Below, in pieces: positions 51,021 through 59,933 of a stretch of 64,000 nt of DNA. A program made the position numbers and the translations under genes. The notes under the pieces were generated by a model that did not search any database, had not been told where the DNA came from, and worked only from the letters and a program-made list of their open reading frames with translations. This DNA comes from Haloarcula salina (GTDB lineage: Archaea; Halobacteriota; Halobacteria; Halobacteriales; Haloarculaceae): NCBI RefSeq assembly GCF_010119195.1, contig NZ_WRXL01000002.1, positions 591,412-655,411 on the forward strand, read 5' to 3'. Within the stretch, counting starts at the first letter, position 1, and every line of letters begins with the position of its first letter.

Positions 51021-51515
51021 ATGAGCAGTCGCCGCGAGATACTGGACCTGCTACGGGAGAACGCTCGCTACACCACCGAGGACATCGCTCGGCTGACGGA
51101 CTTCTCGGAGAGCGAGGTAGCCGAGATCATCGAGGAGTTCGAGGAGGCAGGCGTCATTCGCGGCTATCAGGCGGTCGTCGACTGGAACGCCGTCGAGACC
51201 GACGAGGAGCGCGTCCGCGCCACGGTGGAACTCAACGTCACGCTTGACCGCGAGACGGGCTACGACGACATCTCCGAGCGCATCGCGAAATTCCCGGAGG
51301 TGACCTCGCTCCGACTGGTCAGCGGCGACTACGACTTCGATCTCGAGGTCGAGGGCGACTCGATGCGAGAGGTCTCGCACTTCATCAGCGACAAGATCGC
51401 CCCGATCCCGGAGATCACGCAGACCGTGACCCACTACATCATGGAGTCCTACAAGGAACAGGGCATGGAGTTCGACGACCACGACGACGACGATAGGCTG
51501 TCGGTCTCACCATGA
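51021..51515 (+). CDS. Lrp/AsnC family regulator coupled to an aminotransferase gene
   Basis: 164 residues from ATG 51021. N-terminal HTH MSSRREILDLLRENARYTTEDIARLTDFSESEVAEIIEEFEEAGVIRGYQAVVDW, then the RAM sensor with EVTSLRLVSGDYDFDLEVEGDSMREV and TVTHYIMESYKEQGMEF. The stop overlaps the ATG of an aminotransferase gene (ATGA), so the two are translated together. It probably senses an amino acid that the enzyme uses (inference). Confidence 0.93.
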   Translation: MSSRREILDLLRENARYTTEDIARLTDFSESEVAEIIEEFEEAGVIRGYQAVVDWNAVETDEERVRATVELNVTLDRETGYDDISERIAKFPEVTSLRLVSGDYDFDLEVEGDSMREVSHFISDKIAPIPEITQTVTHYIMESYKEQGMEFDDHDDDDRLSVSP

Positions 51516-52657
51516 CGCTCGAACCCGCCACACGCGTCGACAGCGTCCCTCCGTCCGGGATCAGGCGCTTCTTCGAACTGGCCGAGGAGATGGACGACAT
51601 CATCTCACTCGGCGTCGGCGAGCCCGACTTCTCCGCGCCGTGGGCGGCCCGCGAGGCGGCTATCGCGTCCCTCGAACGCGGGCGGACGTCCTACACGGCC
51701 AACCGCGGGAAGCGGGAACTCCGTGAGCGGATCGCGGACTACGAGGCCGCCACCCACGGCCTCCAGTACGACCCCGACGAGGAGATCCTCGTGACCGCGG
51801 GGGCGAGCGAGGGACTCGACCTGGCGTTCAGGGCGCTGCTGAATCCCGGTGACACCGTGGCCATCGCCCAGCCCTGTTACGTCTCCTACGTCCCCGGCGC
51901 GACGTTCGCGGGCGTCGACGTGGTCGACGTGCCCACGCGCGCCGAGGACGAGTTCAAGCTCACCCGGGAGGTGCTGGAATCGACCGGCGCGGCCGACGCC
52001 GACGCGCTCGTCTACTGTTACCCGAACAACCCTACCGGCGCGACGATGACGGGCGACGAGATCGCCGAGGTCGCCGCGTTCTGCCGCGAGAACGACCTCG
52101 TCGTGTTCGCCGACGAGATCTACGCCGACCTCACGTACGAACACGAACACACCTCGATCGCGTCGCTCCCCGGGATGCGCGAGCGGACGGTCGTCTTCAA
52201 TGGCTTCTCGAAGGCGTTCGCGATGACTGGCTTCCGACTGGGCTACGCGATGGCGCCGCCCGAGGCGATCGAGGCCATGAACCGCATCCACCAGTACTCG
52301 ATGCTGTCCGCACCGACGACCGCCCAGTACGCCGCGATCGAGGCCCTCGATAACTGCCGCGACGAGGTCACCGAGATGGCCGCCCAGTACGACCGCCGAC
52401 GGAAGTACGTCCTCACCCGCTTCGAGGAGATGGGCATCGACTGTTTCCCCGCCGCCGGTGCCTTCTACGCGTTCCCGGAGTGCCCCTGGGACGACGCGGA
52501 CGAGTTTGCCGAAGCGCTCCTGCAGGAGAAGCGCGTCGCGCTCGTGCCGGGATCGGCCTTCGGCGCGGGCGGCGCTGGGCACCTCCGCGTCTCGTATGCG
52601 ACCGGGCTGTCCGACCTCAAGGAAGCGATGGCTCGAATCGAGTCGTTCATCGAGTAG
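51512..52657 (+). CDS. PLP-dependent aminotransferase class I/II
   Basis: 381 residues. The PLP lysine lies in VFNGFSKAFAMTGFRLGYAM near residue 230 (SKAF). ANRGKRELRERIADY, YCYPNNPTGATMTGDEIAEVAAFC and FADEIYADLTYEHEHTSIA are typical of fold type I aspartate or aromatic aminotransferases. It starts within the stop of the Lrp regulator gene. The substrate is not readable; aspartate, alanine and aromatic amino acids are candidates. Confidence 0.94.
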   Translation: MTLEPATRVDSVPPSGIRRFFELAEEMDDIISLGVGEPDFSAPWAAREAAIASLERGRTSYTANRGKRELRERIADYEAATHGLQYDPDEEILVTAGASEGLDLAFRALLNPGDTVAIAQPCYVSYVPGATFAGVDVVDVPTRAEDEFKLTREVLESTGAADADALVYCYPNNPTGATMTGDEIAEVAAFCRENDLVVFADEIYADLTYEHEHTSIASLPGMRERTVVFNGFSKAFAMTGFRLGYAMAPPEAIEAMNRIHQYSMLSAPTTAQYAAIEALDNCRDEVTEMAAQYDRRRKYVLTRFEEMGIDCFPAAGAFYAFPECPWDDADEFAEALLQEKRVALVPGSAFGAGGAGHLRVSYATGLSDLKEAMARIESFIE

Positions 52658-52920
52658 TAATCACCTCCTACTCCAGCCGTCTGCGCTATCTCGACCGGAC
52701 CAGCCCAACGTGATCGACGTTTCGGTCGGTAGTCGCTAACTCCGCTCGACTCCGTCTTCACTCGGTGCGACCGCGACCGATTTCGGGTTTCTTCGCCGAA
52801 ACGTTCAGTATGGATGACTTACTATTGTAGTCAGACTTGGATGGAACCGATTAAAAGTATATCTTATCATACATTTTCTGGGCGTAAAGTTTTTTCCTGC
52901 GTACCAGGAGATGAATAACA
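52658..52920. promoter_or_regulatory. Promoter region of the pilus operon
   Basis: About 260 bp, AT-rich from 52800 on, with a TATA-like AGTATATCTTATC at about 52855-52868 and a Shine-Dalgarno-like AGGAG at 52906-52910 about 11 nt before the ATG at 52921. Unlike most genes in the window, the first gene thus seems to have a leader of about 30-40 nt. Confidence 0.5.
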
Positions 52921-55419
52921 ATGGCTATCGATGACACTGGGGGAGGCGGTTCGGATCAGGCCAGTGGGGGCGGCCTGACTGACCGCTCGGCCCGGGTCGG
53001 CGAGTACACCTGGGACGACCTCCGACGTGAACTCCACGACGGCGGTCGGTTCGACCGAAGCGAATACCTCGGCTTCGAACCCCGAGATCTCCCAGACCGC
53101 ATCGAAGACGCGGCGAGCGCCGGGAAGACGCTCGACGACCATTTTCAGGAGTTTCTGGATCCGGAGACCACCCCTGTCGCGAAGGACGTCTACTCTTGGG
53201 AGCATTTTAAACGGGAATACTACTACGAGGACGGCAGCCGTCCGCGCGACGGCGAGGGTGCGATCGTGCCGTTCGACGCCAGCGAGCATCTCGGCTTCGA
53301 CCCGGATCACACTGAACACAAACTATCCGCCGCGGAGGACATCGCCAGCGAACTCCACGAGTACGTCGACGAGAACACGGTCGACGTGAACCCAGACCTC
53401 GACGAAGACGAGTTCTTCTCGACGCGCGAGGGCCACACGACGGTCGTCAACCGATACGACCTCGAGAAGGCGGTCCCGCAGGCGAAGAAATCCCACTTCT
53501 CGGAACTCGAACGCTACTGGGTGAACAAGCCCTACGCCTGCGTCGTCATCTTCCACTCGCGCAAGGAGAACGAGAAGAAGTACTACGTCGTCGAGCCGTA
53601 CCTCAATGCCATCGAGATCGACCTCCGAGAGTTCCTATCGGGCAAACTCAAGACCGCCATCAAGTACTCAGAGGACGACGTCATCGTCCAGGGGACGGAC
53701 GCGGACCGGGCACAGGTCATCCAGCGCGAGGCCGAACAGCTCCTCTCGCGGTACGATCTCTACGACGGACCGGTCGACGCCAGCGGGAGCGAGAGCGTCC
53801 TCGGCCAGGTCAAGGAACTGTTCGGTCTCGACGAAGGCGAGAGTGACGAGACGACGGGGCCGCTGACCGGCCTCTCGACTCGCCCGGAGCCGGCCGTCAT
53901 CGAGGACGACGAGTCGCAACTGAACGAGTACCAGGTCGAGAAACTGCTGTACATGCTCAAGCGGGACTTCGTCGGCTACGCCCGCATCGACGCGGTCAAA
54001 CACGACATCAACGTGGAGGACATCTCCTGTGACGGCTACAACTCCCGCGTCTTCGTCTACCACACCGACTACGAGCAGATCATCTCCAACGTCGAACACG
54101 GCAAGGGCGAACTCGATGACTTCGTCGTGAAACTGGCCCAGCGCTCGGGCAAGGGCATCTCGAAGCGCCAGCCGCAGGTGGACGCGACCCTGCCGGACGG
54201 GTCACGCGCCCAGTTGACGCTCGGCCGCGAGGTGTCGGATCACGGGACCAACTACACCATCCGTCAGTTCAAGGACGTACCGTTTACCCCCATCGACCTC
54301 ATCAACTGGAACACGTTCTCGCTCGACGAGATGGCGTTCCTCTGGCTCTGTATCGAGAACAACAAGAGCCTCATCTTCGCCGGCGGGACGGCGTCCGGGA
54401 AGACCACTTCGCTGAACGCCGTCTCGCTGTTCATCCCCTCTAACTCCAAGATCGTCTCCATCGAGGACACGCGGGAGGTCGAGCTCCCCCAGCGGAACTG
54501 GGTGGCGAGCGTCACCCGCCCCTCCTTCGGTGAGGACGACAAGGGCGACGTCGACGAGTTCGACCTGCTGGAGGCCGCACTCCGGCAACGGCCCGACTAC
54601 ATCGTCATGGGTGAGATCCGTGGCGAGGAGGGGCGAACGCTGTTCCAGGTCATGTCGACCGGCCACACCACGTACACGACCTTCCACGCCGACTCCGTGG
54701 GCGAGGTCATCAAGCGCTTTACGACCGAGCCGATCAACGTCTCGAAGACGCTGTTCACCGCGCTGGACCTCGTCTCCATCCAGACCCAGACCCGGGTCGA
54801 CGGCAGCAAGGTGCGCCGGAACAAGTCGCTGACCGAGATCAACGAGTACTCCGCCGAGAACGACGAGATCAACGTCAGGGACGTCTACGAGTGGCGCGCC
54901 GAGACGGACGAGTACATCCAGATGGGGAACTCGAACACCCTCGAAGAGATCAAGTTCGACCGCGGGTGGACACAGGAGAAGCTCGACGAGGAACTGTTCA
55001 AGCGCAAGGTCGTCCTGGCGTACCTCATCGAACAGGGGCTGAACACGTACACGCAGGTGGCCGCGACGGTGCAGGCGTTCGTCAACGACCCCGAGACCAT
55101 CCTGACGCTCATCGCGAACGAGCAGCTCGAACTGTCGCTCGAAGACCTCCGCGAGATGGAGTCCGTCAAGATCGACATCGAGCCGGAGAAAGAGGAGATG
55201 GTCCCGCGTCCCGACGCCCCGCCGGAGATGGTCGAGGAGACCAAGCAGGTCCTCGACAACGCACAGCCGCTGTTCGACACCTACAAGAGCCGCGAGACGC
55301 CGGACATCGTCTCGGCCCTGATGGACGGAGACACGGACGCCGACGACGCCGGCGAGGACGACAGCATCGACTTCGGCCAGTTCGTTCCCAAGGCCGGCGC
55401 GGAGGCAGATAGCGAATGA
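52921..55419 (+). CDS. pilB: Type IV pilus assembly / secretion ATPase (PilB-like)
   Basis: 832 residues, longer than bacterial PilB. The C-terminal half is the AAA-type motor: Walker A GGTASGKTT near residues 486-494, Walker B region VMGEIRGEE near 563-571, and the His-box stretch STGHTTYTTFHADSVGEV. Residues 29-156 hold two copies of a ~60-residue unit: YTWDDLRRELHDG...SEYLGFEPRDL and YSWEHFKREYYYEDG...SEHLGFDPDHTEH. The acidic C-tail follows PEMVEETKQVLDNAQPLF. It powers assembly of type IV pili at the membrane. It is first in an operon with the platform protein, whose start overlaps this stop by 4 nt. Confidence 0.95.
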   Translation: MAIDDTGGGGSDQASGGGLTDRSARVGEYTWDDLRRELHDGGRFDRSEYLGFEPRDLPDRIEDAASAGKTLDDHFQEFLDPETTPVAKDVYSWEHFKREYYYEDGSRPRDGEGAIVPFDASEHLGFDPDHTEHKLSAAEDIASELHEYVDENTVDVNPDLDEDEFFSTREGHTTVVNRYDLEKAVPQAKKSHFSELERYWVNKPYACVVIFHSRKENEKKYYVVEPYLNAIEIDLREFLSGKLKTAIKYSEDDVIVQGTDADRAQVIQREAEQLLSRYDLYDGPVDASGSESVLGQVKELFGLDEGESDETTGPLTGLSTRPEPAVIEDDESQLNEYQVEKLLYMLKRDFVGYARIDAVKHDINVEDISCDGYNSRVFVYHTDYEQIISNVEHGKGELDDFVVKLAQRSGKGISKRQPQVDATLPDGSRAQLTLGREVSDHGTNYTIRQFKDVPFTPIDLINWNTFSLDEMAFLWLCIENNKSLIFAGGTASGKTTSLNAVSLFIPSNSKIVSIEDTREVELPQRNWVASVTRPSFGEDDKGDVDEFDLLEAALRQRPDYIVMGEIRGEEGRTLFQVMSTGHTTYTTFHADSVGEVIKRFTTEPINVSKTLFTALDLVSIQTQTRVDGSKVRRNKSLTEINEYSAENDEINVRDVYEWRAETDEYIQMGNSNTLEEIKFDRGWTQEKLDEELFKRKVVLAYLIEQGLNTYTQVAATVQAFVNDPETILTLIANEQLELSLEDLREMESVKIDIEPEKEEMVPRPDAPPEMVEETKQVLDNAQPLFDTYKSRETPDIVSALMDGDTDADDAGEDDSIDFGQFVPKAGAEADSE

Positions 55420-57452
55420 GCATGGACACACCGGGACAGAAACAGCTCGGGAGCGGCGGTGCGCTCGGCGACACGTTCTACCCGGTGTACAAGATGGTGT
55501 TCGACGAGGAGGGCGACTTCGTCGACAGCGTCGAGAACAAGCTGGCACAGGCCCGGATGGCCGACAACGTCGAGATGTTCCTCGCGCGCGCCCTCGCTGT
55601 CGGCGTCATCGCGGGCCTCGCGCTGTGGCTCGTCGGGACGCTGCTCGGTTACCTCCTCGTCCAGTTGCTCTTTGCCGGCGGAGAAGCCCCGACGCTTATC
55701 GGCATCCCGGTCCCGGAGAACGTCTCCGCCATCCTCGACGTGTTGAAGGTCCCGTTCCTGGTGCTCGTGACCGGAGTGATATTCGGCGCGATCGGATTCG
55801 CAATCGGGTTCGGTTCGCTCGTCTCCATCCCCTACTTCCGGGCGAGCGCCCGGAAACGAGAGATTAACGTCCTCCTCTCGGACGCAGTCTCGTTCATGTA
55901 CGCCCTGTCGGTCGGCGGGCTCAACCAACTCGAGATCCTGCAGGCGATGGGACAGGCCGAAGACACCTACGGGGAGGTGGCAAAAGAGTTCCAGTCTATC
56001 GTCCTCGAGACGGAGTACTTCGACACCGACTACCGGACCGCCGTCCGGAACCAGGCGATTCAGACGCCGTCGGACGAGCTGTCGCAGTTTCTGACCGACA
56101 TGCTCTCGATCATCAACTCCGGCGGGGACATGACCTCGTTCCTCGAAGATCAGAAGGAAAAGCACATGCGGACCGCCAGACAGGAGCAGAACAAACAGCT
56201 GGAGACGCTCGAACTGTTCGGCGAGATGTACATGACGCTCTCGCTGTTCCCGCTGCTTCTCATCATCATCCTCGTCATCATGTCGATGATGGGCAACGCC
56301 CAGCAGTCGCTCATCTACGGGACCGTCTACGGGCTGATCCCGCTGACCGGCCTGGGCTTTCTCGTCCTTGTCTCGACGGTCACGCAGGACTCCATCGGCG
56401 ACGGCTACCTCCGGTCGCACGCCGGCGAAAAGGAACTCGTCGTCGACGAGGGCGTCGGCGTGTTCAATCTCGGCCTCATCGAGAACTACGCCGGGACCTA
56501 CGGCGTCTTCGACCGGATCAAGCGCCGCGAGGGGACCTACGAACTCATGGAGATCCTCAAGCGACCGGACCTGTTCTTCCGCGACCATCCGCTGCTCGTC
56601 CTCGGGCTGACGATTCCGACTTCGATTCTCGCGATCGTTGTGGCCATCGTCCTCGGCTGGGCGCCGCTGTCGCTGGACGGGATGATCGCGGTTCCGGTCC
56701 GCTCGACGTTCTTCTGGGTGTACGTCCCGATGTACATCAACTTCGTCCCGCTGATGATCTTCTACGAGTGGAACCTCCGCTCGCGGAAGGCGATCATCGG
56801 GAATCTCTCGGAGAACCTCCGCAAGCTCGCGTCGGCCAACGACACCGGAATGACCCTGCTCGAGTCGATCAAGGTCGTCTCCGAGACCTCCGCGGGCAAG
56901 CTCTCCGACGAGTTCGAGACGATCCACGCGAAGGTGAACTACGGGACGAGCCTGAAAGACGCGCTTCGGGAGTTCAACAACAAGTACCACGTCCCGCGGC
57001 TGGCCCGAACGGTGAAGCTCATCGCGGAGGCACAGGAGGCCTCCAGCCAGATTCAGGACGTGCTCTCGACGGCCGCACAGGCCTCGGAGAACCAGGACGA
57101 CATCGAGCGCGAGCGCAAGTCGCGAACGCGCATGCAGACGGTCATCATCATCATGACGTACCTGACGCTACTGGGCGTCATGGCGCTGCTGAAGACGCAG
57201 TTCCTCGACGTGATGGCCGGGCTCGCAACGCAGGCGTCCGGATCGAGCGGCAGTGGCGCGCCCGGCGGTAACTTCGGGGGCAGCGTCGACACGGACCTCC
57301 TGTCGATGCTGTTCTTCCACGCGGTGACGCTGCAGGCGCTGCTGTCGTCGTTCATCGCGGGGTACATCCGCGAGGTGAAGCTCGTCGCCGGCGTCAAATT
57401 CGCGGTCATCCTCTCGACGATCGCACTGGTGGTGTGGATCGCCGTGGGGTAG
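55416..57452 (+). CDS. pilC: Type IV pilus membrane platform protein (PilC/TadC-like)
   Basis: 678 residues with two T2SSF domains. The first, around 150-300, contains LSDAVSFMYALSVGGLNQLEILQAMGQAEDTYGEV, the second around 440-590 contains LRKLASANDTGMTLLESIKVVSETSAGKL. About eight membrane helices are spread over the chain (about 50-75, 95-130, 275-300, 305-330, 400-430, 435-455, 580-605 and 640-678). This is the inner-membrane core that the ATPase turns to build pili. ATGA overlap links it to pilB, and five pilin-like genes follow. Confidence 0.95.
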   Translation: MSMDTPGQKQLGSGGALGDTFYPVYKMVFDEEGDFVDSVENKLAQARMADNVEMFLARALAVGVIAGLALWLVGTLLGYLLVQLLFAGGEAPTLIGIPVPENVSAILDVLKVPFLVLVTGVIFGAIGFAIGFGSLVSIPYFRASARKREINVLLSDAVSFMYALSVGGLNQLEILQAMGQAEDTYGEVAKEFQSIVLETEYFDTDYRTAVRNQAIQTPSDELSQFLTDMLSIINSGGDMTSFLEDQKEKHMRTARQEQNKQLETLELFGEMYMTLSLFPLLLIIILVIMSMMGNAQQSLIYGTVYGLIPLTGLGFLVLVSTVTQDSIGDGYLRSHAGEKELVVDEGVGVFNLGLIENYAGTYGVFDRIKRREGTYELMEILKRPDLFFRDHPLLVLGLTIPTSILAIVVAIVLGWAPLSLDGMIAVPVRSTFFWVYVPMYINFVPLMIFYEWNLRSRKAIIGNLSENLRKLASANDTGMTLLESIKVVSETSAGKLSDEFETIHAKVNYGTSLKDALREFNNKYHVPRLARTVKLIAEAQEASSQIQDVLSTAAQASENQDDIERERKSRTRMQTVIIIMTYLTLLGVMALLKTQFLDVMAGLATQASGSSGSGAPGGNFGGSVDTDLLSMLFFHAVTLQALLSSFIAGYIREVKLVAGVKFAVILSTIALVVWIAVG

Positions 57453-57507
57453 CGAACTCCGGGGGTTTCGACAGCGAACGAACAACGCGACAAACGGGGT
57501 GTGGGAC

Positions 57508-58026
57508 ATGGATACAAGAGCACAAACACCGCAGGACTTCGCCGTCGGGGTGAGCGTCCTGCTCGTGACGATCATCGGGGTACTCGCGTTCGTACAGGGC
57601 AGTGCTATCGCCGTGTACGAGTCCCCGGACGTACAGCGCAGCCAACCGATCGCGGACCGTACCGCGACCTACCTGGTCGAGAACTTCACGGTCGAGGGGA
57701 CGCGAAACCATCTCGTCTACAACACGACCGGGGGGATCAACGCGTCGCTCGATGCTGACACGGCCGAACTCGACGCGCTGAAGGCGGACGCCGGACTCCT
57801 CGTCGCGTCCGAGAGACGGGCGAATCCGCGCGTGAACGTGACCATCGTCAACGCGTCGACGCTCTTCGAGAGCCGACGTGCACCGGCGGTCGACGACGGC
57901 GACACGCTCGCCTGGGGACCCGACGCGACGGACCGGCAGAACGTCGCGCGAGCGACTCGCGTCGTGAAACTGACCAACACTGACCAGTGCGATCCGGTGT
58001 GCTGGCTCGTGGTGCGGGTGTGGTAA
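57508..58026 (+). CDS. Pilin-like protein 1 of the pil operon (DUF7287-like)
   Basis: 172 residues from ATG 57508. The N-terminus is MDTRAQTPQDFAVGVSVLLVTIIGVLAFVQGSAI, i.e. a short charged start then one hydrophobic helix, as in type IV pilin-like (class III) signals. The rest is a Thr/Asn-rich globular domain with Cys pair near the end (TDQCDPVCWLVVRVW). It is the first of five consecutive pilin-like genes after the ATPase and platform genes. It is probably a minor pilin or assembly factor. A GTG at 57499 would add three residues. Confidence 0.82.
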   Translation: MDTRAQTPQDFAVGVSVLLVTIIGVLAFVQGSAIAVYESPDVQRSQPIADRTATYLVENFTVEGTRNHLVYNTTGGINASLDADTAELDALKADAGLLVASERRANPRVNVTIVNASTLFESRRAPAVDDGDTLAWGPDATDRQNVARATRVVKLTNTDQCDPVCWLVVRVW

Positions 58027-58027
58027 C

Positions 58028-58600
58028 ATGCGGGGACAGGCGTACACGCTCGAGGGCGTGCTTGCGGCCATCGTCGTCGTGACGGCGACGGTGTACGGAC
58101 TCTCGGCGGTCGACACCGGACCGTTCCAGACCGGCGCGGAGCAGCGGACGGCCGAACTCGACGCGCGCGCGGCAGACCTCCTCTCGCTGGCTGCCGAGAC
58201 CGGAACCCTGCAGAACGCGACGCGGTGTTACAGCGTCGGGGCCCCGACGCTCAACGGGAACCAGACCGGGAGTACGACCGAATTCGAGCGGATGCTCAAC
58301 CATACGTTCGATCGGCAGGGCGACGAGTACAACATCTATCTCAGTTACTGGGATCGGGGCGCGAACGACAGGAAAACCGATCTCGTCTCACAGGCGGCGA
58401 CTCGGAACGCGGCCGATAATCCCGCCGATGCGGCCGTCGCGACGGAGACGGTCACGCTGACCGACGACATGCCAACGCGCATCGGCGACTGTAGTGGCAC
58501 CGGGCCGCCGCTCTCCGCCGTCGGCGACTACTTCGCTCCGGACGCGAGACCGGACTCGATCGTCTACAACGTCGTGGAGGTGCGCCTGGTCGTATGGTAG
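58028..58600 (+). CDS. Pilin-like protein 2 (DUF7288-like)
   Basis: 190 residues. MRGQAYTLEGVLAAIVVVTATVYGLSAVDTGPFQTG is a pilin-type N-terminus with Gly at the processing-like position and Glu (LEG) a few residues on. The exported domain follows and carries NATRCYSVG and IGDCSGTG cysteines. It is 1 nt after pilin-like 1. Role as minor pilin is inferred from position and signal type. Confidence 0.82.
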   Translation: MRGQAYTLEGVLAAIVVVTATVYGLSAVDTGPFQTGAEQRTAELDARAADLLSLAAETGTLQNATRCYSVGAPTLNGNQTGSTTEFERMLNHTFDRQGDEYNIYLSYWDRGANDRKTDLVSQAATRNAADNPADAAVATETVTLTDDMPTRIGDCSGTGPPLSAVGDYFAPDARPDSIVYNVVEVRLVVW

Positions 58601-59475
58601 CGCGTGACCGCGGACAGTTGCTGTTGATCGGCGGCGTCGCCATCGCCATCGTCGTTTTCAGCACGATCCTCTTCGCGCACAGTCTGGCCGTCACCGACGC
58701 GATCGCGACGACGGGAAGCGCCCAAAGCATCGAGCGACTCGCCGATCGCGAAGCGTCCGTGAACCGCGACCTCGGGCGCCTCGCAGTCGAGACCCGCGGC
58801 GACGACCTCGACGGGTACGAGACGCGCTATCGTGACGCCCTCTCGAACTACACGGTGACCTACAACCGGGTCGTCGGGAGCCGCGACGGAACGTACCTCA
58901 ACGCGACACTCAACGAGAGCGCGTCGCTCGGGACCGAGGTCAATCAGACCAAAACACCCGCGAAGCAGTTCAAGGAGCCGGGTGGCGGCGGCGGGAACAA
59001 GTGGAACTTGGTGAACGAAAGCACTCGCATCGTGGTGTTCAACATCACGTATGTCGACCTCAACGGCGGTGGGAATCCGACCACTATCGTCGTCGAGAAC
59101 GCGACGGATCGCTGGACGATGACACTCGATGGCACGCCGCCGGGAACACAGAAAGAGATACTCGTCAACGGCGTCTCCAGATGTTCGGGTAGCGGGACGG
59201 CCCACCTCGAGATTCTATCCGGAACGTGTGAGGTCGCGGGCTCGACTGGAACGTACCCGACCTTCGCCAGCGAACTTGAGGGCCCCTACAACGTCACGAT
59301 CAAACACGGGGCCCAATCAGATGTCCGGTATCGATTTGCCGCACTCGGCGATTTCTCAGACATCCATTCCGATCACAAAGCGCCCTACCCGGTCGTTCCC
59401 GCGGTCGACACCACGTACGACACGCCGTCGGCGAGCTACAACCGGACGGTCTTCGTGGAGGTGAACAGCACGTGA
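58594..59475 (+). CDS. Pilin-like protein 3 (DUF7261-like)
   Basis: 293 residues. The start MVARDRGQLLLIGGVAIAIVVFSTILFAHSLAVT has a class III-type signal. The ectodomain is Asn/Thr-rich with many N-x-T/S sequons (for example NYTVTYN, NATLNES, VNQTKT), which could be glycosylated; a GGGG run sits in it, and two Cys are spaced as SRCSGSG and SGTCEVAG. It overlaps the previous stop by 7 nt. It is the largest pilin-like protein of the operon. Confidence 0.82.
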   Translation: MVARDRGQLLLIGGVAIAIVVFSTILFAHSLAVTDAIATTGSAQSIERLADREASVNRDLGRLAVETRGDDLDGYETRYRDALSNYTVTYNRVVGSRDGTYLNATLNESASLGTEVNQTKTPAKQFKEPGGGGGNKWNLVNESTRIVVFNITYVDLNGGGNPTTIVVENATDRWTMTLDGTPPGTQKEILVNGVSRCSGSGTAHLEILSGTCEVAGSTGTYPTFASELEGPYNVTIKHGAQSDVRYRFAALGDFSDIHSDHKAPYPVVPAVDTTYDTPSASYNRTVFVEVNST

Positions 59476-59933
59476 TGGACAGACTGCGTCGGGACGACCG
59501 TGGCGTCTCACCGGCGGTGACGCAGGCGTTGACGATCGGCATCACGGCGCTGCTGGTGACGGGTCTCCTCATCGGCGGGAGTCAGATGGTCGAGTCCCAG
59601 CGCGAGCGCGTGACCGAAGAAGCGCTCGAGAACGTCGGCGACGGCGTCGCGAGGGACCTGCTCCGACTCGACGCGTTCGCCACGTCCGATCTCAATGGCT
59701 CGGTGGCCTTCCGAGCGACGTATCCCGATCGGATCGCCGATCAGACGTACAACGTGGAGGTGACCGCCGACGCTTCGCGCACGCGCGTTTACGTGAACGC
59801 GACGGCGATGGATCGGTTCGCGGTCGTCCGGTTCAACAACGAGACGGCCGTCTGTCGGTCCTTCGCCAGCAGCGGGCCGATGATCGTCAGGTACAACGCG
59901 ACCACCGACTGCATGGAGGTGGTCCGCGGATGA
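59475..59933 (+). CDS. Pilin-like protein 4 (DUF7266-like)
   Basis: 152 residues from ATG 59475 (GTG 59472 possible). MDRLRRDDRGVSPAVTQALTIGITALLVTGLLIGGSQMV has the charged start, Gly-Val-Ser and long hydrophobic helix of class III pilin signals. A globular domain with NATAMDRFAVVRFNNETAVCRSF follows. Start and stop overlap both neighbours, so it is translationally linked. Confidence 0.85.
   Translation: MDRLRRDDRGVSPAVTQALTIGITALLVTGLLIGGSQMVESQRERVTEEALENVGDGVARDLLRLDAFATSDLNGSVAFRATYPDRIADQTYNVEVTADASRTRVYVNATAMDRFAVVRFNNETAVCRSFASSGPMIVRYNATTDCMEVVRG

Noticed and set aside
52911..52934. Seven-codon out-of-frame ORF overlapping the pilB start
   Set aside because: Too short and without further support; overlap with a Shine-Dalgarno-like stretch is probably chance, though an upstream ORF cannot be excluded.
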